64,000 bases of DNA from Gordonibacter urolithinfaciens (GCF_900199375.1 NZ_LT900217.1:1178001-1242000); one strand, 5' to 3'; positions 34,921-43,678 are shown, counted from the stretch's first letter. Notes: generated by a model not told the origin, from the letters alone. Program-made: numbers and translations.

Positions 34921-35633
34921 CCGACGCAGCCGAAGGCCGTGGAGCCTTCACCATCCTCATAGTGGAGGATGACAGCGCCGTGAAGAGCCTCATCGCCACG
35001 GCGCTCAAGGTGCAGGGCTACCGCCTGCTCGAAGCGAGCACGGGAGGAGCGGCCCTGCTGGAGGCCACCACGAAGAACCCCGACGTGATCATCCTCGACC
35101 TGGGGCTGCCAGACGCCGACGGCATCGACCTCATCCGCCAGGTGCGCACGTGGTCGCACACCCCCATCATCGTGGTGTCCGCACGCACCGAGGACGCCGA
35201 CAAGGTGGCCGCGCTGGACGCCGGCGCCGACGACTACCTCATCAAGCCGTTCTCGGTGGAGGAGCTGCTGGCGCGGCTGCGCGTGGCCACGCGGCGCTTG
35301 GCGGCGGATGCCGGCGCCGACCGGGACGGCCCCGTCTACGAGAACGGCGACCTGCGCATCGACTACGCCGCCCGCACCGTCACCCTCGCCGGCGAAGAGG
35401 TTCATCTCACCCCCATCGAGTACAAGCTGCTGGCGCTTTTGGCCCGCAACACCGGCAAGGTGCTCACGCACAACGCCATCCTGAAGGAGGTGTGGGGCAA
35501 CGCCCTGGCCAGCGACCTGCCGTCGCTGCGCGTGTTCATGGCCACCCTGCGCAAGAAGATCGAACGCGACCCGGCCCACCCCGCCTACCTCCAAACCCAT
35601 GTGGGCATCGGTTACCGCATGCTGCGGAAGTAG
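34917..35633 (+). CDS. kdpE: response regulator KdpE
   Basis: A 238-residue OmpR-family regulator. Receiver domain with acidic pocket IVEDDS, phosphorylation site Asp61 in IILDLGLPDADG and conserved Lys in DDYLIKPFS; C-terminal winged helix with LTPIEYKLLALL and RVFMATLRKKIERDP. ATG overlaps the kdpD stop (ATGA) and has a GAAGGAGGAGG RBS. It probably acts on the CTTAA repeats at 31669-31720 and 31960-31988 (inference). Confidence 0.95.
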   Translation: MTDAAEGRGAFTILIVEDDSAVKSLIATALKVQGYRLLEASTGGAALLEATTKNPDVIILDLGLPDADGIDLIRQVRTWSHTPIIVVSARTEDADKVAALDAGADDYLIKPFSVEELLARLRVATRRLAADAGADRDGPVYENGDLRIDYAARTVTLAGEEVHLTPIEYKLLALLARNTGKVLTHNAILKEVWGNALASDLPSLRVFMATLRKKIERDPAHPAYLQTHVGIGYRMLRK

Positions 35634-35675
35634 CACCCTTTCACCGCCGAAGAGCACGGGGAAGCTTGTCGGCAG

Positions 35676-37952
35676 TCAGTCTCGGGGCGCACCCTCGTCC
35701 GGTGCGACCGTGTCCAGCAGCCGGTAGAACTCCTCGGGGGGCACGGGGCGCGAGAACACGAAGCCCTGCACCATGTCGCACGCCGTCGTGCGCAGGAACG
35801 CCAGCTGCTTCGGCGTTTCCACGCCCTCCATGACCGTGTCCATGCGCAGCTCCTTGGCCATGGTGATGACCGTGCGCACCACCGTTTCCTCCGTGCCGGG
35901 AAGCGATCCCTCCAGCAGGAAGTCGCGGTCGAGCTTCAGCACGTCGGCGGGCAGGTCCTTCAGCACGTTGAGCGACGACTGGCCCGAGCCGAAGTCGTCG
36001 ATGGCGCAGCGGAACCCGGCGCGGCGCATGCTGTCCATGATGTCGAACATGCCGTGCAGGTCCTCGATGACGATGCTCTCCGTCAGCTCCAGCTCGCACA
36101 GCCCGTCGGGGATGCCGTGCTCGTCCTTGATGCGCACGTACGTGGACAGGAAGTCGGGGCGGTGCAGGTGCAGGCGGGACACGTTCACCGAGATCGGCAC
36201 CACGGGCAGCCCGGCATCCAGGCGTGCACGCAGGTCGCGGCACACGCTCTCGAACACGAACTCGTCGAGCCTCAGGATGAAACCGTTCTGCTCGAACAGC
36301 GGGATGAACTCGTCGGGGCCCACGACGCCCTCGTCGGGACGGCTCCAGCGCACGAGCGCCTCTCCGCCCAGCACGCGCGTGCCCGTCACGTCGTACTTCG
36401 GCTGCACGAGGTGGAAGAACTCGCCGTGCTCCAGCGCGCCCTCCATCGAGCGCTCCAGGTCGGCCCGGCGCAGGAGCGCGTCGCGCATGGGCTTGCTGTA
36501 GGCGCACGGCGTCTCGCCGCGCTTGCGCGATTCGACCTGGGCGATGCGCGCGCGGTCGGTGAGCTCGTTCGCGTCGCGCGCCTCGGGCGCGTCCTCCGAG
36601 CAGCACAGGCCGATGTGCAGGGCAAGCGGCTTCCCGTTGCCCACGATGTCGCGCGCCCGCTCGGCTATGCGCTTGCAAACGTCCAGCGCGTCCTCGCGGC
36701 GCACATACGGAACCAGCAGCTGGAAGTAGTCGGCCGACAGGCGCGCCGCGATGCCGTCCTTCCCCGCCTCCTCGCGCAGGATGGCGGCGAGCTCCCGCAG
36801 CACCTCGTCGCCCCGCGCGTACCCATCCACATCGTTGATGAGCTTGAAGTTGTCTATGTCGATGCACGCCGCGGCCATGCCGCCCCCTGCGCCCCCGCCG
36901 GCCCTGTCGGCCCTCGCGCGCTCCGCCAGCCGCACGTCGCCCTCCAGCGCGAACTTGTCGGCGCTGAACAGCCCGGTGAGGCCATCGAAGAACGCCATGC
37001 ACTCGATCTCCCTGCGGTGCGCACGGCTGCCGCGCCAGTACACCGTCAGCACGATGCCCAGCCCCACGATGATGACCAGGCACAAAAGAAGCGTGGCGTT
37101 GATGATGGCGTTGGCCTGCTCCATGACCACTTCGTTCGGGATGATGGACACCACGTCCCAGCCGTCCGTGCCCTCCAGCGGCGTGTAGCAGAACACGTAC
37201 TCATCGCCCCGGTACGAGAACAGCGCCACGCCGCGCGCGTTCTGCTTGAGCGCAGCGCGGAACGAGTCCACGTCCACCTGGTCGTTGCCCTCGAAGCCCA
37301 CGATGTCGTAGATGCTGGAGAACGTGCGGTTGCTGTCGCGGTGCTGCGAGCGCATGACCACCTCGCCCTCGTCGTTCACCACGTACGAGAAGCCGCTGTC
37401 GTTGTAGAACGACAGCGAGAACCGCTCCTCCACGTCGCCGAGCGGGCGCGCCTTGCGCACGATGCCCGGCGTGCCGTCGGAGAACGTGAAGCGCTCGTAC
37501 ACGCCTATCATGTTGCCGCCCGTGCGCTCGTCCAAAAACGGCTCCAGCACGCCCCGATCGGCGGCCGCGGCGGTCGAGGCCATCTGCTCGTCCGTGAGCC
37601 TCGCAGCGTTGGCGTTGTCCGTGCGGTACACCGCGCCCGTGTTCAGGTCGACGCACACGTACACCGTGCCGTCGTCATCCATCCCGAACAGCGCCAGCTT
37701 CTCGATCAAGCGGTCCTCGTCGTCGTGGCGCTGCACGGAAAGCTCGGCCGCGAGCAGGTCGAGCGTGTCCAGGTCCTTCTCGAAGTAGGTGTCCAGCGCA
37801 TGCTGGCCCTGCGCCGTCACCTCCAGCACGTCGGTCACGGACTTCTCCCACAGCGAGTCCTGCACGAAGCGCGCGAACAGCACCGTGCCGATGATCACGG
37901 CCACGGACGCCGCCGCCACGAGGATCGAGATGAGCGTCTTGCGCGACTTCAT
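35676..37952 (-). CDS. membrane c-di-GMP phosphodiesterase (degenerate GGDEF, intact EAL)
   Basis: A 758-residue protein: TM1 about 7-27, a large extracytoplasmic sensor (about 30-290, Cache-like FYNDSGFSYVVNDEGEVV), TM2 about 300-322, GGDEF-type domain and EAL domain. The GGDEF motif has decayed to LSADYF, so no cyclase activity is expected. The EAL domain keeps GGEALVRW, ISVNVSR, ELELTES, AIDDFGSG, LKLDRDF and VMEGVET, all key metal and catalytic positions, so c-di-GMP hydrolysis is likely. Its start overlaps the stop of the binding-protein gene by one base (TGATG), implying a ligand-sensing pair. Confidence 0.9.
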   Translation of the reverse strand: MKSRKTLISILVAAASVAVIIGTVLFARFVQDSLWEKSVTDVLEVTAQGQHALDTYFEKDLDTLDLLAAELSVQRHDDEDRLIEKLALFGMDDDGTVYVCVDLNTGAVYRTDNANAARLTDEQMASTAAAADRGVLEPFLDERTGGNMIGVYERFTFSDGTPGIVRKARPLGDVEERFSLSFYNDSGFSYVVNDEGEVVMRSQHRDSNRTFSSIYDIVGFEGNDQVDVDSFRAALKQNARGVALFSYRGDEYVFCYTPLEGTDGWDVVSIIPNEVVMEQANAIINATLLLCLVIIVGLGIVLTVYWRGSRAHRREIECMAFFDGLTGLFSADKFALEGDVRLAERARADRAGGGAGGGMAAACIDIDNFKLINDVDGYARGDEVLRELAAILREEAGKDGIAARLSADYFQLLVPYVRREDALDVCKRIAERARDIVGNGKPLALHIGLCCSEDAPEARDANELTDRARIAQVESRKRGETPCAYSKPMRDALLRRADLERSMEGALEHGEFFHLVQPKYDVTGTRVLGGEALVRWSRPDEGVVGPDEFIPLFEQNGFILRLDEFVFESVCRDLRARLDAGLPVVPISVNVSRLHLHRPDFLSTYVRIKDEHGIPDGLCELELTESIVIEDLHGMFDIMDSMRRAGFRCAIDDFGSGQSSLNVLKDLPADVLKLDRDFLLEGSLPGTEETVVRTVITMAKELRMDTVMEGVETPKQLAFLRTTACDMVQGFVFSRPVPPEEFYRLLDTVAPDEGAPRD

Positions 37953-39334
37953 CAGGACGCATCCGCCCCCTCGGCCAGCAGGCTGCGCAGCTGGTCCTCG
38001 GCTTGGGCGGCCGTCGCGCCCTCGAGCAGGGACACCACGCTCTGGCGCAGCGCGCCCCAGACGGGTAGGAGGATGTTGTCGTCCGAGCCCACGACCGCGC
38101 CCGCGGCGAACGCCCCGGCCAGCGGCTGCAGCGAGGCGTCGTCGGGGGCGGCGTTGCCCTCCAGCGGGCTGAACGAGCACTGGCTGTTCGCGAAGCGCTC
38201 GATGGCGGACGGCTGGGTGAGGAAGGCCGCGAACTCCTTGGCCTCTTCGACATGGGCGCCGTTCGCGTTCACGCTCACCCGCGTGTCGACGTTGACCACG
38301 AGCACGGGCCGGTCTTCGAGGACCGGATAGGGATGCACCTCGTACGCCAGGTCCGGCGCCATGTCGTGCACGCGCACCGAGGCCCAGGCGCCCGTGAGCA
38401 TGAACGGGTAGCTGCCGGTGGCGAACTGGTCCAGGTCGTCGGAGGTCTTCTCCGTTTCCAGGGCCATGCCCGCGTCCACGCAGCCGCGCTTAACGATGCG
38501 CTCCACCAGCTCCAGGCCGGGGCGCAGCTGAGCGGCCAGCGCATCGGGATCGGCGCTCAGGGTGGCGACGCGCTCGCGCACGTTGTCGGCGGCGTACACC
38601 TCCGCCATGCCCCGCGCGATGGCGAGCGTCTTGAGCGAGATGTCGTTGTTCGCCACGAGCGGCGTGACGCCTTCGGCGAGGAACGCGTCGCAGGCGCGCT
38701 CGAACTCCGCCAGCGTGCGCGGTGCGTCGATGCCGTGCGCGGCCAGCAGGCCGGTGTTGCAGTACAGGCCGAACGCGGAGATGGACGTCGGCACGTACAG
38801 GATAGTGCCCTCGGCATCCATCTGGTCAAAGGCCAGCCTGCTGAACGTGGAGATGGTGGGCAGGCCGGCCAAGTCGGCCAGGTAGCCCTTCTTCTCGAAC
38901 GACAGCGCCGTGTCATGGTCGATCATGAACACGTCGTCGCCGGTGCCGGAATCGAGGCGCTTCACAAGCGCCTCGTAGTAAGGCCTGCTCTTGATACCCT
39001 CGTAGGACACGGACACGTTCGGATGGGCATCCATGAAGTCGCGCAGGATGTCCTCGATGGCCATGACGTTGATGGACTCGTACTTGAAGCCGAAGAACGT
39101 GAGCCGGGTGTCGACCTCCACGTCGGCCGTCTCGCCGACGACTATGTTCTTGCTGGTGGAGCAGCCGGGAAGCGCGAAGGGGGAGAAGGCCGTCGCCAAT
39201 CCGACAGCCGACACGGCCAGGAAGCGGCGGCGCGTGAGCGGCAAGGCAGAGCCGGTCTCGGCGGGCGCTTCCGCGCGGAAGGCGGTGCCCTGCGAGGGCA
39301 AGGTTCCGTGTTCGTTGCTCGGTGTATGCGTCAA
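37952..39334 (-). CDS. Tat-type lipoprotein, extracellular solute-binding protein (family 1-like)
   Basis: A periplasmic-binding-fold protein of about 460 residues. The signal has a twin-arginine motif (LTRRRFLAVSA) and lipobox LPGC. The mature region matches sugar-type binding proteins: FRDFMDAHPNVSVSYEG-like strand, DDVFMIDHD, LYVPTSISAFGLYCNTGLL and FMLTGAWA. The start is uncertain: TTG 39334 with ACGGGGA upstream is preferred over more distal GTG/ATG codons. No ABC permease or ATPase is nearby; instead it is coupled to the EAL phosphodiesterase, so it may present ligand to that sensor. Confidence 0.82.
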   Translation of the reverse strand: MTHTPSNEHGTLPSQGTAFRAEAPAETGSALPLTRRRFLAVSAVGLATAFSPFALPGCSTSKNIVVGETADVEVDTRLTFFGFKYESINVMAIEDILRDFMDAHPNVSVSYEGIKSRPYYEALVKRLDSGTGDDVFMIDHDTALSFEKKGYLADLAGLPTISTFSRLAFDQMDAEGTILYVPTSISAFGLYCNTGLLAAHGIDAPRTLAEFERACDAFLAEGVTPLVANNDISLKTLAIARGMAEVYAADNVRERVATLSADPDALAAQLRPGLELVERIVKRGCVDAGMALETEKTSDDLDQFATGSYPFMLTGAWASVRVHDMAPDLAYEVHPYPVLEDRPVLVVNVDTRVSVNANGAHVEEAKEFAAFLTQPSAIERFANSQCSFSPLEGNAAPDDASLQPLAGAFAAGAVVGSDDNILLPVWGALRQSVVSLLEGATAAQAEDQLRSLLAEGADAS

Positions 39335-39577
39335 ATCCCCGTCTTTCGCCAAACGGCATCTGCCTGATATGGTAGCGCAAAATAGCCCGCCGCGCACGCA
39401 GAACACGACTGCATGCGATCGGCGTGCGTGCGATTCGAGCCTAAGTTGAACGTCGCCGCCCCGCGCGGTGCGTTCGGGAGCGGTGAAGGCGCCTCCAGGG
39501 CGCGAAGGTTCCGCGAAGAACGGAGCCGGGCCGCATGGCGGGCCGGCTCCGCTGGGCGGACGCAGGCGAGCGCTGCC

Positions 39578-40627
39578 CTACGGCAGCAGCAGCTGGGCGA
39601 TCTGCACGGCGTTGAGCGCGGCGCCCTTGCGGATCTGGTCGGCCACCACCCACATGGCCAGCCCGTGCTCCACCGTGTCGTCGCGGCGCAGGCGGCCGAC
39701 GTAGGTGTCGTCGGTGCCGGCCAGGATGCCCGGCATGGGATAGGTGTTCGTGGCGCAGTCGTCCATGACCGTGATGCCGTCGGTCGCCGCGAGGGCGGCC
39801 CGCGCGGCCTCCACGCCCACGTCGCCGGCGAACTCCACGTTCACCGACTCCGCATGGCAGCGCAGCACGGGCACGCGCACGCAGGTGGCGGCCACCTTGA
39901 TGCCCTGGTCGCCCATGATCTTCTTCGTCTCCACGACCATCTTCCACTCTTCCTTGGTGGAATCGTCGTCCAGGAACACGTCGATGTGCGGGATGCAGTT
40001 GAACGCGATGCGGTGCTGGAACACCTTCACCTCCAGCTCGTCCTCCGGCGTGCCGTCGAGGAACGCCTTGGTCTGGTCGTACAGCTCGGCCATGGCCGGC
40101 GCGCCGCCGCCGCTGGCCGCCTGGTAGGTGGACACCACCACGCGCGTGATGGGAGAGAGGTCGTAGAGCGGCTTCAGCGCCACCACCATCTGGATGGTGG
40201 AGCAGTTCGGGTTCGCGATGACGCCGTTGTGCCAGGCCACGTCGCCCGGGTTCACCTCGGGCACCACCAGCGGCACGTCCTCGTCCATGCGGAACGCGCT
40301 CGAGTTGTCGATCATGACCGCGCCGGCGGCCGTCACGGCCTCGCGCAGCTCCTTCGACACGCCCGCGCCGCAGCTGAACAGCGCGATGTCAACGCCCTCG
40401 AACGACTCTGGGCACATCTCCTGCACCGTGAGCTCGCCCGCCGGCACCTGCCCGCAGCCCGCGAACGGCAACTTCCTGCCCGCCGAACGCGCCGACGCCA
40501 GCGCCCGCACCTCGCTCGCCGGAAAGTCCAGGTCGTGCAGCACCTTCAGGAACTCGCTGCCCACGGCTCCCGTAGCTCCCGCCACCGCCACCACCGGATT
40601 CGCCGGCATTTCCTTCGTCCAAACCAT
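39578..40627 (-). CDS. asd: aspartate-semialdehyde dehydrogenase
   Basis: A 349-residue NADPH enzyme that reduces aspartyl phosphate to aspartate semialdehyde, the branch point to lysine/diaminopimelate, threonine and methionine. Seen: VVAVAGATGAVGSEFLKVL (NADP fold), the catalytic Cys in NPNCSTIQMV, and TYQAASGGG. ATG 40627 with AAAGGAG RBS. lysC, the preceding step, lies upstream on the same strand with a small-RNA/peptide locus between them. Confidence 0.95.
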   Translation of the reverse strand: MVWTKEMPANPVVAVAGATGAVGSEFLKVLHDLDFPASEVRALASARSAGRKLPFAGCGQVPAGELTVQEMCPESFEGVDIALFSCGAGVSKELREAVTAAGAVMIDNSSAFRMDEDVPLVVPEVNPGDVAWHNGVIANPNCSTIQMVVALKPLYDLSPITRVVVSTYQAASGGGAPAMAELYDQTKAFLDGTPEDELEVKVFQHRIAFNCIPHIDVFLDDDSTKEEWKMVVETKKIMGDQGIKVAATCVRVPVLRCHAESVNVEFAGDVGVEAARAALAATDGITVMDDCATNTYPMPGILAGTDDTYVGRLRRDDTVEHGLAMWVVADQIRKGAALNAVQIAQLLLP

Positions 40628-40661
40628 TTTTTGCTCCTTTGCTGCACAAGCCCCGAACCGT

Positions 40662-40691
40662 TTGCAAAAACACCCTCGTTGCGGTTATACT
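40662..40691 (+). promoter_or_regulatory. promoter of the + strand small RNA
   Basis: TTGCAA (40662-40667), 18-bp spacer, TATACT (40686-40691). It predicts a start at about 40698 and drives transcription toward the 43-aa peptide gene, which is read in the opposite direction. Confidence 0.65.
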
Positions 40692-40697
40692 GCAGAA

Positions 40698-40779
40698 GTC
40701 AGCGGACTGCCTGAGGTAGGAACCAGGCGGCACCGCTAAGGGAGCATGACCGCTAGTTCCTGCTAGCGGTCATCTTTTT
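40698..40779 (+). ncRNA. predicted ~80-nt small RNA, convergent with the peptide mRNA
   Basis: Bounded by the promoter at 40662-40691 and an intrinsic terminator ending in TTTTT at 40775-40779. It has no reading frame with an RBS. The 5' half can fold by AGCGG (40701-40705) with CCGCT (40733-40737) and GCCTG (40709-40713) with CAGGC (40724-40728). Its last part is antisense to the 3' end of the peptide mRNA, including the stop codon. It starts with GTCAGCGGAC, identical to the predicted 5' end of the opposing mRNA. Candidate antitoxin RNA; unproven. Confidence 0.6.
40746..40779. terminator. terminator of the small RNA, shared by both convergent transcripts
   Basis: An 11-bp perfect stem (ATGACCGCTAG with CTAGCGGTCAT, 6-base loop) followed on the + strand by CTTTTT. 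The peptide stop codon lies inside the stem. On the minus strand the hairpin is the same but has no U run. Confidence 0.85.
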
Positions 40780-40894
40780 GGTGCGCCATCAGCGCCTTGG
40801 CGAGCGCCATCGCCTCCCGCAGCAGCCCGACGACCGCAGTCGCCAGCGCAACAGCCGAAGCTGCAAGCTGTAGGAATGCAAGCGTGACACCCAA
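40763..40894 (-). CDS. 43-aa hydrophobic peptide, candidate type I toxin (holin-like)
   Basis: TTG start at 40894 behind AGAAAGGAGGTGAT, a Shine-Dalgarno complementary to the full 16S 3' end. The peptide has one hydrophobic helix (about residues 3-24, LAFLQLAASAVALATAVVGL) and a charged tail ending QKDDR, like Fst/TxpA-type membrane toxins in layout. The RBS is part of a stem (40902-40922; ACCTTCTTT pairing with AAAGGAGGT), so translation would be self-blocked in the full-length transcript. The 3' end is overlapped by a convergent small RNA. No sequence homologue is claimed. Confidence 0.55.
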   Translation of the reverse strand: MGVTLAFLQLAASAVALATAVVGLLREAMALAKALMAHQKDDR

Positions 40895-40901
40895 GCGAAT
40901 C

Positions 40902-40968
40902 ACCTCCTTTCTAAAAGAAGGTGCCGCCCGACGCTCAGGACTTACGTCCGCTGACCCTTTCCATCATA
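40902..40968 (-). promoter_or_regulatory. promoter and RBS-sequestering leader of the peptide mRNA
   Basis: Extended -10 TGCTATGAT (complement of 40963-40971) predicts a start at about 40956. The leader begins GTCAGCGGAC, has a GGAC-GTAA-GTCC hairpin, then GGCGGCACC, and finally the stem hiding the Shine-Dalgarno (40902-40922). The blocks GTCAGCGGAC, CCTGAG and GGCGGCACC recur in the same order at the start of the opposing small RNA. Confidence 0.6.
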
Positions 40969-41009
40969 GCATGATATACAATGCCTTTACGGATGCATCG
41001 CCCATTCCC

Positions 41010-42290
41010 CTACCTCCCCTTGTTCATCTTCGCGGCGATCTCCTCGGCGGAAAGCTGCGTCTCCTCGAATACGCTGTCGCTGTCCAGGTCGAACGCCGTG
41101 TGCAGGCAGCGCACGGCCTCGGCGGCCTGCGAGCCGTCCACCACCACGGACAGACGGATGGGCGACGTGGAGATGGCCAGGATGTTGATCTGGTTCTCCC
41201 CCAGCGTCGTGAACGCGCGCGCCGCCACGCCGGGCGACGACTTCATGCCCGTGCCCACGAGGCTCACCTTCGCGATGTCCTCGTCTACGTCGAACTCGCG
41301 GGCGCTGATGTCGGGCAGGATGCGCTCGATGGTCTCGCGTGCGAGCGCCAGGTCGGCGCCGGCGCACGTGAAGCTGATGTCCGTGAAGCCGTCCTCCGAG
41401 ATGTTCTGGATGATCATGTCCACGCGCACGTTGTTCCCGGCCAGCGCGCTGAACACCTTCGCCGCCACGCCCGTCATGTCGGGCACGCCGCGGATGGTCA
41501 CCTTCACCTCGGACGTGTCGTGCGCGATGCCGGTGATGACGGCTTCTTCCATCATGTCGGTTTCCTCCTTGATGTAGGTGCCCTCGGCCTCGGAGAACGC
41601 CGAGCGGGAATGGATGACCACGTCGTACTTGCGCGCGAACTCCACGGCGCGCATCTGCAGCACGCCCGCGCCCGAGCCGGACAGCTCCAGCATGTCGTCG
41701 TAGGACACGGCGTCGAGCTTCTTGGCGCGCGGGCACACGCGCGGGTCGGCCGTGTACACGCCGTCCACATCGGAGTAGATCTCGCATACGTCCGCGCCGA
41801 TGCCCCAGGCAACGGCCACGGCCGTCGTGTCGGAGCCCCCGCGGCCGAGCGTGGTGATGTCGCCGTTCGCGTCGATGCCCTGGAAACCTGCCACCACGGG
41901 GATGGCGCCGGCGGCGATGGCCTCCATGATGCGCTCGTTGTGCACCTTCACGATCTTGGCCTTCGCGTGCATGCCGTCGGTCTCGATGCCGGCCTGGCGG
42001 CCCGTGAAGCTCATGGACTTGTAGCCGCGCGCCTCGATGGCCATGGCCAGAAGCGTCATGGACACCTGCTCGCCGGTGGAAAGCAGCCGGTCCATCTCGC
42101 GGGCGGGCGGATCTTGGTTGAGTGCGCGGGCGAGGCCCACCAGCTCGTCGGTGGTCTTGCCCATGGCGGACACCACGGCCACCACGTCGTGGCCGGCCTG
42201 CTTCTTCGCGATGACCTTCTTCGCAACCATCTGGATGCGTTCAGGCGAGGCAACTGAGGTTCCCCCGAATTTTGCTACGATTAGCGACAT
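41010..42290 (-). CDS. lysC: aspartate kinase
   Basis: A 426-residue kinase making aspartyl phosphate, the substrate of Asd. Seen: N-terminal KFGGTSV (ATP/aspartate), FQGIDANGDITTLGRGGSD, SDVDGVYTADPR, and two C-terminal ACT domains (about 265-420) that normally bind lysine/threonine for feedback inhibition (VKVTIRGVPDMTGVA; VSLVGTGMKSSPGVAA). ATG 42290 chosen for the canonical N-terminus; RBS GAGAAAG is weak. Confidence 0.95.
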   Translation of the reverse strand: MSLIVAKFGGTSVASPERIQMVAKKVIAKKQAGHDVVAVVSAMGKTTDELVGLARALNQDPPAREMDRLLSTGEQVSMTLLAMAIEARGYKSMSFTGRQAGIETDGMHAKAKIVKVHNERIMEAIAAGAIPVVAGFQGIDANGDITTLGRGGSDTTAVAVAWGIGADVCEIYSDVDGVYTADPRVCPRAKKLDAVSYDDMLELSGSGAGVLQMRAVEFARKYDVVIHSRSAFSEAEGTYIKEETDMMEEAVITGIAHDTSEVKVTIRGVPDMTGVAAKVFSALAGNNVRVDMIIQNISEDGFTDISFTCAGADLALARETIERILPDISAREFDVDEDIAKVSLVGTGMKSSPGVAARAFTTLGENQINILAISTSPIRLSVVVDGSQAAEAVRCLHTAFDLDSDSVFEETQLSAEEIAAKMNKGR

Positions 42291-42459
42291 GGCGTTCTTT
42301 CTCGTCATTGGCCCAGTTGGCTCTCCACTATACCAAAGAGCCGGCCTCCACGCGCACCGAACACCCGCGAGCAGGCGTTTTTTCACGGGGAAAGCGAAAG
42401 GCGGAACTGGGAACGAAGATGCTATCCGGTGGGGATGCATGCGCCCGACCTGTCGGGCG

Positions 42460-43632
42460 TCAGCGCCCGAGCAGCGGATTCGTGCGGTCGAGGAAGATAA
42501 GGCCCAGCAGGAAGGCGAACTCGCGGTCCGGGGCGTCGGGCATGCCGAGGACGGCCTTCGCCTTGCGCAGGCGGTAGCGCACGGTGTTGGGATGCTGGTG
42601 CAGCTGCTCGGCGGCCGCGCGCACGTCGCCGTAGGCGCGGGCGAGGGCTTCGGCCGTGGGGGCCAGCTCGGCATCGTTTTCCGCGTCGTATTCCTCCAGC
42701 AGAGCGCGATGAAACGCGGCGGTGCGGCCGAACAGGCGGCTGGCGGCCGCCGCGGCGCGGAAGGCGTCGTGATGCAGGTCGGCCCAGCACACCACCGCAT
42801 CGGCCTCGATGCGAGCGGTCTTGAGCGCGGCCAGGGCCTCGCGCACGCTCAGGTCGCCGTCGGACAAGGGACCCTCCTCCCCCACCCCGAGCCACAGAGG
42901 GCCGATGCCCTGGATGCGCGCCACCAAGTCGGCCTCGGAAGCCGCGCGAACGGAGGCCGGAGGCTGCGCATAGGACACGAACGCAAGCAGGAGGTCGTGG
43001 TAGCGGCAGGCGAACACCGTGTCCACGCTGGCCCAATCGGCCTTGAACGCGCGCAGCACCTCCGCAAGCGCATCGAGCGCGGCGTACAGCGAGCATTCGT
43101 CGGCGTTGCGCGGCGCCACGGCGAGGCACTGCAGCGTGGCGCCCATGGCTCCGGTGAGCTGATAGAGCTTGGCGCGCGTGCCCTGGCTATCGCGAGCTGC
43201 CAGAAGCGCATCCACCAAACGCCCCTTGTCCGACTCCTCGCCGTCGCGGCGAATGAGATCGAGCGCTTGATAGGCCAGAACCTCGTGGTAGGCTCCGTCG
43301 TAGAGGTACAGCGGAACGCCAGCCGACGTGCTGGCCGCGCGCACCGCCTCGCTCAGATGAGGGTGGTGCCCGTTCTTAACGGCCACCGCCGCCACGTTTC
43401 TCTTTATGAGCGTGAGAAGCGAAGCCTCGGCAAGCGCCGCATCGTCGCGTGCGAAACCGAGGTTCGACGCGATGAACTCGCCTGGCAGGTAATCGGCATA
43501 CGCCTGCTCGTCTGGTGCGAGATCCAGAATACCCACGTTGCGCACCTCGCGCGCACCCGCCCCCGCGCACGGAGCCGCCAGCTCGATTCGCTCGAACGCC
43601 GGCAACGCGATGATGTCCGCAACGGTTATCAC
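42460..43632 (-). CDS. PucR/CdaR-family transcriptional regulator
   Basis: A 390-residue regulator. The N-terminal PucR-type domain (about 5-120: LPAFERIELAAP, VRNVGILDLAPDE, ASLLTLIKRNVAAVAVK) is joined through a GGDEF-like middle segment to a C-terminal HTH_30 (AAAEQLHQHPNTVRYRLRKA). Such proteins control purine, proline or GABA genes; target unknown. GTG start at 43632 with GAGAGGGG upstream. It stands alone, upstream of lysC. Confidence 0.85.
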   Translation of the reverse strand: MITVADIIALPAFERIELAAPCAGAGAREVRNVGILDLAPDEQAYADYLPGEFIASNLGFARDDAALAEASLLTLIKRNVAAVAVKNGHHPHLSEAVRAASTSAGVPLYLYDGAYHEVLAYQALDLIRRDGEESDKGRLVDALLAARDSQGTRAKLYQLTGAMGATLQCLAVAPRNADECSLYAALDALAEVLRAFKADWASVDTVFACRYHDLLLAFVSYAQPPASVRAASEADLVARIQGIGPLWLGVGEEGPLSDGDLSVREALAALKTARIEADAVVCWADLHHDAFRAAAAASRLFGRTAAFHRALLEEYDAENDAELAPTAEALARAYGDVRAAAEQLHQHPNTVRYRLRKAKAVLGMPDAPDREFAFLLGLIFLDRTNPLLGR

Positions 43633-43678
43633 ACCTGAACCCCTCTCGACGATGGGCCCATACTACACCAAATGCGTC

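Noticed and set aside
40698-40779. T-box riboswitch, suggested by GGCGGCACCGCT before a terminator
   Set aside because: The 5' part is only about 35 nt, with no Stem I or specifier loop, the UGG of the T-box bulge is missing, and no downstream + strand gene is controlled.
40895-40914. Fragment of 16S rRNA 3' end on the + strand
   Set aside because: The match is only the anti-Shine-Dalgarno stretch and is explained by an extended RBS on the minus strand.
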